From Azoarcus sp. DD4 (lineage in GTDB: Bacteria > Pseudomonadota > Gammaproteobacteria > Burkholderiales > Rhodocyclaceae): a stretch of 64,000 bases of DNA. The notes beneath the pieces were generated by a model that ran no database searches, was not told the origin of the DNA, and worked only from the letters and a program-made list of their open reading frames with translations. Each line of letters begins with the position of its first letter. The stretch's first letter is position 1. The DNA is taken from positions 3,100,001 to 3,164,000 of the forward strand of contig NZ_CP022958.1 of NCBI RefSeq assembly GCF_006496635.1, in the 5' to 3' direction. Shown here one piece after another: positions 8,467-16,856 of this stretch. Made by a program: the position numbers and the translations under genes.

Positions 8467-9456
8467 CTACTGAGCCGGCGCGGCCACGTCGTCGCGGCGG
8501 AAGCTGGCGACCGACAGCGGCTTCTTGATGAGGCCGAGCGAGTGGTACATGTCGAACATCGCCTGCACCGCGGCGTAGTCCGGATGCATGCCGGGCTCGC
8601 GCGCGAAGTCGCTGGCCTTGAGCAGGTAGGGTTCGAGCGCCGGCGCCGGCGCGCGGGTGACTTCGGACACCACCTTGATGGTCTCCTCGCGGTTGGCGAG
8701 CGCCATCTTCATCGCCGCCGCCATGTCGCGCGAGTAGCGGCGGGCGGCTTCCGGGTTGGCATCCACCCAATCCTTCTTGCAGACCTCCATTACGTGCACC
8801 GTGTTGGGCATCAGGTCGGAGAGCGCGAACACCTTGCGCAGCCCGCCCTTGGCCTCGGCGCGGCTGGCGAAGGGCTGGACGAAGACGCCGGCATCGACCC
8901 GGCCGCCGCGGATCGCGGCTTCGGAACCGGGAAAGCCGGTCTCGACCAGCTTGATGTCCTTTTCCGGATCGACGCCGTTCTTCTTCAACAGCATCGCCAT
9001 GCCGCCATAGACGCCGGAGCCATAGACATTGACACCCACCGTCTTGCCCTTGAGGTCGGCGATGGACTTGATCGGCGATTCCTCCGGCACGCCCCAGTAC
9101 ACCGAGAACGAGCCCGGCTTCTCGCCGACGTGCTGATTCAGGATGTAGGCCTGCAGCCCGCTTTCGGCCGCGCCCTGGCCCAGCGACAGCGGCGCCTGCG
9201 AGGAGCAGTCGAGCGCGCCGGCAAGCATGGCCTGCACCATCGGCGCGGTGCCCTGGAACTGCACCCATTCGATCCTGTAGGTCTTGCCGAGATCGGGGAA
9301 GGCATCGGGGCGGCGCATCATCCAGTACTTGGCTTCTTCTCCGGGAATGGTCCAGCCAACCCGGATGGTGGGGATATCCGCCGCCTGAACCGGCAGGCAG
9401 CTCGCGAGCAAACCGGCACACAGCAAGCGCTTCAGGGACTGCGAGAGCATCGTCAT
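8467..9456 (-). CDS. ABC transporter substrate-binding protein (NitT/TauT type)
   Basis: Periplasmic binding protein of the NMT1/SsuA/TauA fold, 329 residues. Two in-frame ATGs lie close together; the one at 9456 is preferred because GGAG lies 9 nt upstream, whereas the 9465 ATG directly abuts it. The signal peptide ends PVQA before ADIPTIRVGW. Typical family stretches are QAMLAGALDCSSQAPLS and SIADLKGKTVGVNVYGSGVYGG. It is 52 bp downstream of the 3-hydroxyacyl-CoA-dehydrogenase-like gene, so catabolic enzymes and transporter are probably co-transcribed. That suggests a ligand that becomes a hydroxy acid, keto acid or opine-like metabolite. Confidence 0.88.
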   Translation of the reverse strand: MTMLSQSLKRLLCAGLLASCLPVQAADIPTIRVGWTIPGEEAKYWMMRRPDAFPDLGKTYRIEWVQFQGTAPMVQAMLAGALDCSSQAPLSLGQGAAESGLQAYILNQHVGEKPGSFSVYWGVPEESPIKSIADLKGKTVGVNVYGSGVYGGMAMLLKKNGVDPEKDIKLVETGFPGSEAAIRGGRVDAGVFVQPFASRAEAKGGLRKVFALSDLMPNTVHVMEVCKKDWVDANPEAARRYSRDMAAAMKMALANREETIKVVSEVTRAPAPALEPYLLKASDFAREPGMHPDYAAVQAMFDMYHSLGLIKKPLSVASFRRDDVAAPAQ

Positions 9457-9508
9457 CTTCGTCATCTCCGTGGGGTTTGATACTGCGGGGTAAGGCGCTA
9501 CGTCTTCT

Positions 9509-10510
9509 TTATCGGGCTGCTGTCTCGCCATCGGGCGGCAGCACCTTGTTCATGCGCATCAGTTCCACCAGGCGCGCGAGCGCGGTGCGGCGGTAGTCGG
9601 CGGTGTCGATGGCACGCCAGTCGTAGAAGCCCTCGCCGGACTTGAGGCCGATGTTGCCCTCGGCCATCTTGCGATCGACGATGGCCGGGCTGGCGTAGCG
9701 GCTGTCGCCGAGCGCGCCCGCGAGGTAGCGGCTGGCGTAGTACAGGATGTCGGCGCCACCGAAGTCGATGAACTCGACCACCCCCATCGCCGCATAGCGG
9801 ATGCCGAAACCGTAGCGGGTGGCCTTGTCGATGTCGGCGGCGGTGGCAACGCCCTGCTCTATCATCCGCGCCGCCTCGTTCATCACCAGCGACTGCAGGC
9901 GCGGCACGATGTAGCCGGGCTGCGCCGAGCACACCACCGGCACCTTGCCGACCGCCTCCAGCAGGGCTGAAAGTTGCTGTGTCGCCGCCGGCGCGGTGCC
10001 CGGGTGCGGTTGCAGCTCCACCAGCGGAATCAGGTAGGCCGGGTTCAGCCAGTGGGCGTTGAGGAAGCGCTCCGGCTGTGTCACCAGCGCCGCGAGTTCG
10101 GTCGACAGGATGGTCGACGAGGTCGAAGCGAGCAGCGCATCCTTGGGCAGGAATTCGCAGGCGTAGGCGAAGGCCTCGCGCTTGGCCTCCAGGGTTTCCG
10201 GCACGCCCTCGAACACAAGCCCCAGCCGCGCCAGCCAGGCCGGCGCCTCGTCGCGACCGACGATGGCGATGCGGGCGAACACCGTATCCACCGTCTCCGG
10301 CTTCACCACGCCGAGTTCCACCAGGGTGGCGAGGCTTGCGCGCAGTTCGGCTTCCGCTTCCGCCTTCAGCGTGGCGAAGGCCTCGGCAGCGCGCGGTTTG
10401 ATGTCCAGCAGCACCGCCTCCCGCCCCGCCAGCGCAAAGGCGAGCACGATGCCGCGGCCCATGCGGCCGGCGCCGAGCGCGCCGACCAGTCCTTGCCCCG
10501 CGCCACTCAT
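9509..10510 (-). CDS. 3-hydroxyacyl-CoA dehydrogenase family NAD-binding oxidoreductase
   Basis: A 333-residue NAD-dependent dehydrogenase. The N-terminal Rossmann motif GALGAGRMGRGIVLAFALAG is followed by DIKPRA. Catalytic-region residues are recognisable: SSTILSTELA, then NAHWLNPAYLIPLVEL (the His-Asn of the family) and the C-terminal helical domain from PGYIVPRLQ. NPAYLIPLVEL and the single compact C domain resemble the small 3-hydroxybutyryl-CoA, carnitine or L-gulonate dehydrogenase subgroup rather than the multifunctional FadB type. The start ATG overlaps the stop of the upstream opine-type dehydrogenase gene (ATGA), suggesting translational coupling and sequential reactions. The actual substrate is not known. 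Confidence 0.82.
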   Translation of the reverse strand: MSGAGQGLVGALGAGRMGRGIVLAFALAGREAVLLDIKPRAAEAFATLKAEAEAELRASLATLVELGVVKPETVDTVFARIAIVGRDEAPAWLARLGLVFEGVPETLEAKREAFAYACEFLPKDALLASTSSTILSTELAALVTQPERFLNAHWLNPAYLIPLVELQPHPGTAPAATQQLSALLEAVGKVPVVCSAQPGYIVPRLQSLVMNEAARMIEQGVATAADIDKATRYGFGIRYAAMGVVEFIDFGGADILYYASRYLAGALGDSRYASPAIVDRKMAEGNIGLKSGEGFYDWRAIDTADYRRTALARLVELMRMNKVLPPDGETAAR

Positions 10511-11586
10511 GCCGACAACCCGTCGTGCAGCAGCGCCGCCATCTGCTTGCGGTCCAGCCCAGCCAGGCCCAGCCCGCCCAGCGTGCGCACGCCCTGCTTC
10601 AGGTCCTTGCCGCACACCGCCGACGCGATCGCCAGAAGGCCGCGCGCGGTCGGCGCTTCGACCCCGGCCCAGTCGGCCACCGAGACCAGGAAAGCGAGGC
10701 CGTAGTGGATGTCCTCGGTCATGTAGCGGTGGGCGGTGAGGTCGATGCGCTCGCGCCAGTCGCCGCTGTCGACCAGGCGCTTGTGGGCGTCGCCGTACAT
10801 CCACTGGTCGTTGTTGTAGTGGTCGCTGAGCGGGAAGTGCGAGGGCTGGTAGCCGAGCGCCTCGCGGATGGCGATGCGTTCGTTGTCGAGCACGTCGGTG
10901 ACGCGGCGGATGGACGGCTGGGTGCCTTCGTTGTGGATGTCCCAGGCGTCGAAGTGCTCCAGCGGGCCGGCGTTCATCAGGATGAGCGGCGGATGGATGA
11001 TGGGGCCAGCGTTCATCAGCGCGCCGGACAAGGCATCCTCGATCGGCTCCACCGCGGGGAAAGCCGCCTTCAGCACCTTGAAGGCGTGGGTGCCGTTCTT
11101 CGCCGGGAATACGCCGGTGGGCAGCCGGGTGGCGCGGATGGTGATCGCCACCTCGGCCGGGCCGTGCTTGCGGGTGAGGTGCGGCAAGGTGCCGGTTTCG
11201 CCGATGGTGACGTCGGCGGTGCAGCCGGCTTCGCGCAGCGCCTTCAGCATCGCGTAGCTGCCGAAGCTGCCCGGCGGCAGGAAGACGACCTGGCCGTCCG
11301 CCAGATACGGCGCCATCGCCCTGGCGATATCCACCTGCGCGAAGGCCGGCGTCGGGATCACGATCAGCTCGGCGCCGCGCACCGCCTCGCCGATGTCGGT
11401 GGTCGGCTTGGCGATGGCCACCTCGCGGCGGCCATCGCTGTCCTTCACCGCGATCCGGCCACTTTCCAGCACCGGCGCCAGACCCCTGGCGTCGCGCCGC
11501 CAGAAGCGGACTTCGTGACCGGCTTCCGACAGATCGGCCGCCGCCGCATAACACCCGTTGCCACCACCCAGCACTGCGATTCGCAT
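10507..11586 (-). CDS. NAD/NADP octopine/nopaline dehydrogenase family protein
   Basis: A 359-residue dehydrogenase. MRIAVLGGGNGCYAAAADL is the glycine-rich dinucleotide site at the very N terminus. GPIIHPPLILMNAGPLEH in the middle and the C-terminal helical domain with HYNNDQWMYGDAHK are characteristic of the octopine/nopaline dehydrogenase family, which forms or splits N-(carboxyalkyl)amino acids; the histidine in IIHP is the expected catalytic one. GGAGACAGGT precedes the ATG at 11586, making it the first gene of the seven-gene unit 11586-5651. Combined with a hydroxyacyl dehydrogenase and an importer it is more likely catabolic than biosynthetic (inference). Confidence 0.82.
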   Translation of the reverse strand: MRIAVLGGGNGCYAAAADLSEAGHEVRFWRRDARGLAPVLESGRIAVKDSDGRREVAIAKPTTDIGEAVRGAELIVIPTPAFAQVDIARAMAPYLADGQVVFLPPGSFGSYAMLKALREAGCTADVTIGETGTLPHLTRKHGPAEVAITIRATRLPTGVFPAKNGTHAFKVLKAAFPAVEPIEDALSGALMNAGPIIHPPLILMNAGPLEHFDAWDIHNEGTQPSIRRVTDVLDNERIAIREALGYQPSHFPLSDHYNNDQWMYGDAHKRLVDSGDWRERIDLTAHRYMTEDIHYGLAFLVSVADWAGVEAPTARGLLAIASAVCGKDLKQGVRTLGGLGLAGLDRKQMAALLHDGLSA

Positions 11587-11709
11587 ACCTGTCTCCTGTC
11601 CAGATGAACGTATGAATACGCAGTCGCGACGCGATGTCGCGACATTGGATGAAACGAGAGCAAGTCGGCCGGCCGCCACTCGGAACAGCGTTGTTCGCTG
11701 TCGTGCTTC

Positions 11710-11739
11710 TATTTATGCATGTGCATACAAATAGGTCAA
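11710..11739 (-). promoter_or_regulatory. Putative sigma-70 promoter with overlapping MarR-type operator
   Basis: Reading the minus strand, TTGACC (11739-11734) and TAAATA (11715-11710) are separated by 18 bp and lie about 125 bp upstream of the 11586 start. The inverted repeat TATGCA-TG-TGCATA (11714-11727) fills the spacer and touches the -10. A repressor bound there would block RNA polymerase; the MarR protein encoded at the end of this operon is the natural candidate. Confidence 0.6.
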
Positions 11740-12146
11740 TGCAGATTCATCCTCAAATTGCAGCGCATCCCGAAATCCGCGAAAAACGGATAGTCCGCTG
11801 CCGCATTGCACAAAACATGGGCGTGAATTCACCGAAACGGTGCGTCTATCCGTCTGATTTGGCTGGTTTTTGCTGCAATGCAAAATTGCCGGCCGATTTC
11901 ACGGCAATCGGGCTTCGGATCGAAAGCCGGAATGCGCGCGACACGCCCTTCGTGGCAAAGGCCACTGCCGTTTCGCCGCGGACCCGGTAAAAGCAGAATC
12001 GACAATGGGGCGCTGCGGGCGGGAATGGCAGCGGGACCGGGTACGCCAGCCAGGGCCGGGAAGGATCCTGTAAACCCCATGCCCCGAGGCGCTGCCCGCT
12101 CTCCACCCAGCAGGAAGGTCTCTCTCAGCGGGAAAGAAGCACTGAC
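11740..12146. other. Intergenic region between the opine-dehydrogenase operon and the lipoprotein gene
   Basis: About 400 bp without a credible gene. Short frames here have poor codon composition and no ribosome-binding sites. The left end adjoins the minus-strand promoter. The promoter for the plus-strand lipoprotein gene should also lie here; GACAAT near 12000 is a weak -10 candidate. Nothing else was recognised. Confidence 0.5.
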
Positions 12147-13571
12147 ATGCCGAACGGTCTGATAACCCGGGCAAGCCGGACTGCGCGCTGGGGTAGCGCA
12201 CTGGTCGCCCTTGCCCTGGCCGCCTGTTCGACCCTGCCGTCGAAACAGGCGCTGTCGGTGGCCGGGCACAGGGAAGCCATCACCGGCGCGCACCGCATCG
12301 GAATCGCGGTTGCGCGCTTCGCCCCCGCGGTTTCGATCGATGCGGAAATCGGCGGCAAAGGTGGCGGCGCGCTCTACGGCGCCGGCCGGGGCGCACTGGC
12401 ATGCCTCGAGATCGAGAAGGGTTCGACCGGTCCGGGCACGGGTTTGATCACGCTGATCTGCCTGCCTTTCGGCGCAGCAATAGGGGCGATGATCGGAGCC
12501 GGCCATGCGGCATCGAGCGATCAGATCGCGTCGGCCCGAACCCGCCTTGGCGGCCCACTGACGACGATCGAGCTCCAGGAAGAACTCCGCCAGGCGATCG
12601 AGCGCTATGCCGCCAAGACGGGCGCGAGCGTCCAGCTGTTCCCGATGGCCGAAGGGCCGGTCGCGCCCGGCGAGACCCCGCGCTACGCCAGCGTGGTCGA
12701 TTACGTCATCGAGGCCGGGGTCAGCGAAATCCGGGTGTTCACCCCGGGTTCCAAGGACCTCCCCTACGGATTCGCCTTTCCGGTGCGTGCCCGGCTGATA
12801 CGCGCAGCCGACGGCGTGGTTGTCGACAGTCTGTCCATCGACGTCGAGACACCGACCGCCACCGTCGATCACTGGCTGGCCGAGGACGGCAGGATGATGG
12901 CGCGCGCTATCGACGCGGCGCTGGATGAAGCGGCGGAAGCCCTCATCGATGAATGGCTGTTGCTGTATCGCGGCAGCCCGGGCCCCGCCTCCTCCGCGAC
13001 GCCGGCACCCGGCGCGGCCTCGGGGGCTGAGCTCCCCCGCGTGCCGGAATTCGCTCTCCAACCGCTCGCACCGCCGCTACGCGTGGACATGCGCTTTTTC
13101 AAGCGCCCCCTGCTTCCCGGGCACCTCGAACCGGTGCTGGTGCCTCGCTCGCCTGCCTTCGCGTGGGAAGCCCAGCCCCGCGACTTCCAGCCAGTCGGAG
13201 GCCGCTCCCCGCCATCGCTTGCAGACCTGGTATACGACTTCCGGGTGTACGACGCCGGCCCCTTCCTGGGCCAGGGCGTCGCCGCCGCCCGGCTCGTCCT
13301 CGAGCAATTCGGCATCGCACAGCCGTCCTTCAGGCTCGAACACGCACTACAGCCTTGCAGCTACTACTTCTGGACGGTACGCGCGCGCTTCCAGTTCGAG
13401 GGCCGCACGCGCGCAACGGAATGGACGGGGGCCTATCGGACACTCGCTGGCACGGTAGACCCCAGCTGGGCGCGCCGGGGCGAATGGCCAGCGCTGCCGC
13501 AGCCTTGGCCGAACCGCTGGTTCTATCTCCCCTTCATGACCGGATCGGCGAGCGGCGCACCATGCAACTAG
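12147..13571 (+). CDS. Lipoprotein of unknown function with a glycine-zipper segment
   Basis: A 474-residue protein with a lipoprotein signal (ALVALALAAC, lipid-modified Cys at about residue 27), so probably periplasmic and membrane-anchored. A glycine-rich stretch near residues 70-130 (IGGKGGGALYGAGRGAL, then FGAAIGAMIGAGHAASS) resembles glycine-zipper membrane-inserting segments. The central part contains a beta-rich region (SVVDYVIEAGVSEIRVFTPG). A Pro/Ala-rich linker around 285-310 joins a C-terminal domain with fibronectin-like features (FRVYDAG, then YFWTVRARFQFEGRTR). No enzyme motif is recognised. It is a single gene, converging on the aldehyde dehydrogenase gene. Confidence 0.7.
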   Translation: MPNGLITRASRTARWGSALVALALAACSTLPSKQALSVAGHREAITGAHRIGIAVARFAPAVSIDAEIGGKGGGALYGAGRGALACLEIEKGSTGPGTGLITLICLPFGAAIGAMIGAGHAASSDQIASARTRLGGPLTTIELQEELRQAIERYAAKTGASVQLFPMAEGPVAPGETPRYASVVDYVIEAGVSEIRVFTPGSKDLPYGFAFPVRARLIRAADGVVVDSLSIDVETPTATVDHWLAEDGRMMARAIDAALDEAAEALIDEWLLLYRGSPGPASSATPAPGAASGAELPRVPEFALQPLAPPLRVDMRFFKRPLLPGHLEPVLVPRSPAFAWEAQPRDFQPVGGRSPPSLADLVYDFRVYDAGPFLGQGVAAARLVLEQFGIAQPSFRLEHALQPCSYYFWTVRARFQFEGRTRATEWTGAYRTLAGTVDPSWARRGEWPALPQPWPNRWFYLPFMTGSASGAPCN

Positions 13572-13636
13572 CGCTTCGCACCCCGACGGCAACACCGCAC
13601 CGGCAATCCCGGCAGCGACGCGGCCCCCCCCGGATC

Positions 13637-13671
13637 AAAAAAAACGGCAAACCGTCGCAACGGCTTGCCGT
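13637..13671 (-). terminator. Rho-independent terminator of the aldehyde dehydrogenase / aau operon
   Basis: ACGGCAA (13644-13650) pairs with TTGCCGT (13665-13671) and CCGT (13652-13655) with ACGG (13660-13663), giving an 11-bp stem with one mismatch and a 4-nt loop. Eight A residues at 13637-13644 become the U-tract on the minus strand. It lies 27 bp beyond the aldehyde dehydrogenase stop. Confidence 0.85.
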
Positions 13672-13697
13672 AACACCATGAAACCCGGATGGATTCC

Positions 13698-15200
13698 TTA
13701 CAGCGCCATGATCACCGACTTGGATTCCGTATACATTTCGAGCACCGCCCTGCCCATCTCGCGGCCGATGCCGGACTGCTTGTATCCGCCGAAGGGCATC
13801 GCGTTGTCGAGGATGTTGTGGCAGTTCACCCACACGGTGCCGGCCTTGATCTTGGGGATCAGGCGATGCACCCGCGTCAGGTCGTTGGACCAGATGCTGG
13901 CCGCGAGGCCGTAAGGCGTGTCGTTGGCACGGTGGGCGACCTCGTCCAGATCCTCGTAGGGCATGGCCACCACCACCGGGCCGAAGATCTCCTCGCGCAC
14001 CACCTTCATCGCGTCGTGGGTGTTCACCAGCACCGTCGGCTTGACGAAGTAGCCCTCGCCGCCGCCCGCCGCGCCGCCGGTCGCCGCCTTCGCGCCCTCG
14101 GCGAAGCCGCTCTCGATGTAGCCGAGCACGCGCTGCTGCTGGATCGCCGACACCAGCGGGCCGATCTGGGTGCCGGGATCGATGCCGGGGCCGAGTTTCA
14201 TGCTGGCGGCGATGCCGGACAGTCCTTCGACCACCTGTTCGAAGCGGCTCTTGTGGATGAAGAGGCGCGAGCCGGCGGTGCACACCTGGCCCTGGTTGAA
14301 GAAGATGGCCTGCGCCGCGCCGGCCGCGGCCATCTCCGGATCGGCGTCGTCGAGCACGATCACCGGGCTCTTGCCGCCCAGCTCCAGCGACACCCGGGTC
14401 ATGTTGTCGATGGCCGCCTTGCCGACCAGCTTGCCGATCTCGGTGGAGCCGGTGAAGGCGATCTTCTCGATGCCCTTGTGGCTGGCGAGCGCCGCGCCGG
14501 CGGTGTGGCCGTGGCCGGTGACGACGTTGAGCACGCCCGCCGGGTAGCCCGCTTCCAGCGCCAGCTCGGCGAAGCGCAGCGCGGTGAGCGGCGTCTCTTC
14601 GGCCGGCTTCAACACCATGGTGCAGCCGGAGGTCAGCGCCGGCCCGACCTTCCAGGCCGCCATCAGCAGCGGGAAATTCCACGGGATGATGGCGCCGACC
14701 ACGCCCACCGGCTCGCGGCGGGTAAAGCCGAAGAGTTCGCGGTCGCGCATCAGCGGCACCGACACATCCATCGTCGAACCTTCGATCTTGGTCGCCCAGC
14801 CCGCCATGTAGCGCAGGAAATCGACCACCAGCGCCACATCCACATGACGCGCCATCATCACCGGCTTGCCGTTGTCCAGCGCCTCGATCTCGGCCAGTTC
14901 CTGGGCGTTGGCTTCGATCAGGTCGGCGAACTTGAGCAGCAGGCGCTCGCGGTCCACCGGCCGCATTTTCGGCCACTCACCGGACTCGAAGGCGCGGCGG
15001 GCGGCGGCTACCGCGCGGTCGACGTCGGCGGCATCGCCGGCGGGCACGGAGGCGAAGGGTTGGGCGGTGGCCGGGTCGAGCACCGCCAGGGTCTCGCCGC
15101 TGGCTGCGTCGGTCCATTCGGCGCCGATCAGCATGCGCTTGGGGCGGGCCAGGAAGGCGCGGGTGGCGGGGCTGATCAGTTGGTCGGGGTACGGGTTCAT
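13698..15200 (-). CDS. NAD-dependent aldehyde dehydrogenase, probably for the aryl-acetaldehyde made by AADH
   Basis: A 500-residue class 1/2-type aldehyde dehydrogenase: aldehyde plus NAD(P)+ and water to the acid. Motifs are PWNFP (173-177), KPAEETP with the cofactor lysine at 198, FTGSTEIG, the general base Glu273 in LELGGKSP and the nucleophile Cys307 in FNQGQVCTAGSR. Full length. The start at 15200 has GGAG 8 nt upstream. It is the last gene of the minus-strand series beginning with aauB, 185 bp after the TerB-like gene, and is followed by a strong terminator. Aromatic amine dehydrogenase makes aldehydes such as phenylacetaldehyde, so a phenylacetaldehyde dehydrogenase (FeaB-like) role is the best inference. 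Confidence 0.9.
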   Translation of the reverse strand: MNPYPDQLISPATRAFLARPKRMLIGAEWTDAASGETLAVLDPATAQPFASVPAGDAADVDRAVAAARRAFESGEWPKMRPVDRERLLLKFADLIEANAQELAEIEALDNGKPVMMARHVDVALVVDFLRYMAGWATKIEGSTMDVSVPLMRDRELFGFTRREPVGVVGAIIPWNFPLLMAAWKVGPALTSGCTMVLKPAEETPLTALRFAELALEAGYPAGVLNVVTGHGHTAGAALASHKGIEKIAFTGSTEIGKLVGKAAIDNMTRVSLELGGKSPVIVLDDADPEMAAAGAAQAIFFNQGQVCTAGSRLFIHKSRFEQVVEGLSGIAASMKLGPGIDPGTQIGPLVSAIQQQRVLGYIESGFAEGAKAATGGAAGGGEGYFVKPTVLVNTHDAMKVVREEIFGPVVVAMPYEDLDEVAHRANDTPYGLAASIWSNDLTRVHRLIPKIKAGTVWVNCHNILDNAMPFGGYKQSGIGREMGRAVLEMYTESKSVIMAL

Positions 15201-15275
15201 CGGGTTGTCTCCTCTCTTCTCGTTTAGGTGCTGCAAGGGGATGGGTTTGGTTTGGGGAGCGAAGCGGAGGCTCCC

Positions 15276-15356
15276 GGGTTGGGGTGGGGATGGGGTTGGA
15301 TGCGGCGCGCGCCCAACCCCACCCCCCTCCCCACCTCCCCCTTGAAGGGGGAGGAG
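15276..15356. repeat. G/C-tract inverted-repeat element (REP-like)
   Basis: Strand-asymmetric G-rich then C-rich tract between the TerB-like and aldehyde dehydrogenase genes. TGGGGTTGG near 15292-15300 can pair with CCAACCCCA near 15314-15322. CCTCCCCC (15334-15341) pairs with GGGGGAGG (15347-15354) around a TTGAA loop. The composition resembles dispersed extragenic repeats of betaproteobacteria; only one copy was noticed in this window. Confidence 0.55.
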
Positions 15357-15385
15357 CAAGACCCGCCCGCCGCCAAGCCCGCTAC

Positions 15386-15859
15386 TCAACTCCCCCCATC
15401 AATCAACCCCGACCGCGCCACCGCAGTCGCACGCGCGGCGTCCGCCGCGTCGGGGTCGAGTTCGAGCTGGCGGGCAAGACGGGTGATCAGCCGGTTCTCC
15501 AACCGCACGAGATCGCCGTCGGCATAGGCGACCTCCCACAGCAGGGTCAGGATCTCCTGGCGTTCGGCGGGGTTGAAACCCGCCCGCACCGCTTCGGCGA
15601 ACTCCCAGTCGTCCAGCACTTCTGCATAGCGCTCGTCGGCCACCCGCAGCAGTTCGCGCGCCATCGCCTCGGGCAGGTGGAAGTGCTGGTGCAGCAGGCG
15701 GGTGATCGCGGCGTGCTCCTGCTCGGTCGCACGGTGATCGACGTACATGGCTTCGAGCAGCAGTGCGGCGACCGCGATGTGGCGCCGCTCGAAGGGGCCG
15801 GTCTCGTTCGGTTCCGCTTCGACATCGCCGCGCAGGAGCGCGATCAATCTGTTCAGCAT
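15386..15859 (-). CDS. TerB-like (tellurite-resistance TerB domain) protein
   Basis: A 157-residue acidic, all-helical protein. The pattern HIAVAALLLEAMYVDHRATE, then AITRLLHQHFHLP and ILTLLWEVAYADGDLVRLE matches the TerB/DjlA-N fold, with acidic residues that may bind a divalent metal. The start MLNRLIALL at 15859 is preferred because GGAG lies 9 nt upstream; an ATG three codons earlier abuts it. It sits 14 bp after the YCF48-like gene in the amine operon. TerB domains occur in stress and membrane-associated proteins; its role here is unknown. Confidence 0.75.
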   Translation of the reverse strand: MLNRLIALLRGDVEAEPNETGPFERRHIAVAALLLEAMYVDHRATEQEHAAITRLLHQHFHLPEAMARELLRVADERYAEVLDDWEFAEAVRAGFNPAERQEILTLLWEVAYADGDLVRLENRLITRLARQLELDPDAADAARATAVARSGLIDGGS

Positions 15860-15873
15860 GGATGGCATCTCCG

Positions 15874-16845
15874 TCAGCGGGGGGAATTCGTGAGGCGTTC
15901 GACGCCGAGCTGACCGCCGACAACAACGCTGCCGTCGGCCGCGAGCAGTACCGCGGCGAGGTTCTGGCGGTCGCCACGGACCTCGGCCGCGAGGCGCTGG
16001 CCGTCGCCGCGCAGCATCACGCCGCCGGCACCCACAACCAGCAGCCTGCCCTTGGCGTCGGCGACCGCGCCGGTGAGCGACTGCTCGGTGTCGCCCTCGA
16101 TGGCGCGCCAGCTGTCGCCGCCGTCGCGGCTGGCGAGCACGCGGCCACTCATGCCGAGCAGCACCACTTCGTCGCCTGCCTCCAGCCCGCCCCACAGCGA
16201 GCCGGAGACACCGGGCTTGAGCACGCTCCAGCTGTCGCCGCCGTCGGTGGAGCGGAAGGCCAGCCCGGTTTCGGCGGCGACGTAGAGCGCGCCCTGGCGG
16301 GTGGCGAAGATGTGGTTGAGGTGGAGGTCGGCGTCGCGGCCCTGCCCCACGCTCATCGGTTCCCAGTTCTTGCCGCCGTCCTCGGTGCGCCAGGCGGTAC
16401 CGTAGGCGCCCACCGCGTAGCCGCGTTCGGCCGAAGCGAAATACACCGACAGCAGCACCGGCTTGTCGTCCAGCACCTGCTGCAGCGTCCAGTTGGCGCC
16501 GCCGTCGGTGGTGGCCAGCACCACGCCGCCGTGGCCCACCGCCCAGCCGCGTTGGGCGTCGGCGAAATGCACCGCGGTGAGCAGGCTGCTGACCGGCGCT
16601 TCCGCCTGCTGCCAGCTCTTGCCGTTGTCGGTGGAGCGCACCACGGTGCCGTAGTCTCCCACCGCCACCAGCGCGTCGCCGGCGCGCGCCATGCCGGTCA
16701 CCGGCACCTTGGCCGCCAGCCGCGCCTTCATCGCCGGCACCGGGCCGGCACTGGAGGCCGAACCGGCGGCGTGCAGCGACACCGTGGTCGCACCCACCGC
16801 GGCCAGTGCGGCGCACAGCGCCAGGAGTTTGCGTTTGATCGTCAT
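15874..16845 (-). CDS. YCF48-like beta-propeller protein, exported
   Basis: A 323-residue periplasmic protein. A signal peptide (about 26 residues, ending VSLHA) precedes a propeller with at least five repeats of the S/T-x-D-G-G-x-x-W type: RSTDNGKSW, ATTDGGANW, RTEDGGKNW, RSTDGGDSW and ASRDGGDSW. These are the BNR/YCF48 repeats of photosystem II stability factor-like proteins. It lies 11 bp after the RND transporter gene with AGGAGG before the start. In many proteobacteria an RND/MMPL protein, a YCF48-like protein, a DUF1302 and a DUF1329 protein occur together near genes for hydrophobic-compound catabolism, so a helper role in envelope transport is likely. Confidence 0.85.
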   Translation of the reverse strand: MTIKRKLLALCAALAAVGATTVSLHAAGSASSAGPVPAMKARLAAKVPVTGMARAGDALVAVGDYGTVVRSTDNGKSWQQAEAPVSSLLTAVHFADAQRGWAVGHGGVVLATTDGGANWTLQQVLDDKPVLLSVYFASAERGYAVGAYGTAWRTEDGGKNWEPMSVGQGRDADLHLNHIFATRQGALYVAAETGLAFRSTDGGDSWSVLKPGVSGSLWGGLEAGDEVVLLGMSGRVLASRDGGDSWRAIEGDTEQSLTGAVADAKGRLLVVGAGGVMLRGDGQRLAAEVRGDRQNLAAVLLAADGSVVVGGQLGVERLTNSPR

Positions 16846-16856
16846 CGCGGGCCTCC

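Noticed and set aside
8542..9480. 312-codon plus-strand frame opposite the ABC binding protein
   Set aside because: Antisense shadow; minus strand has a full periplasmic binding protein with signal peptide.
15250..15370. CRISPR or tandem-repeat array
   Set aside because: Only G- and C-runs with two stems; no regularly spaced identical repeats.
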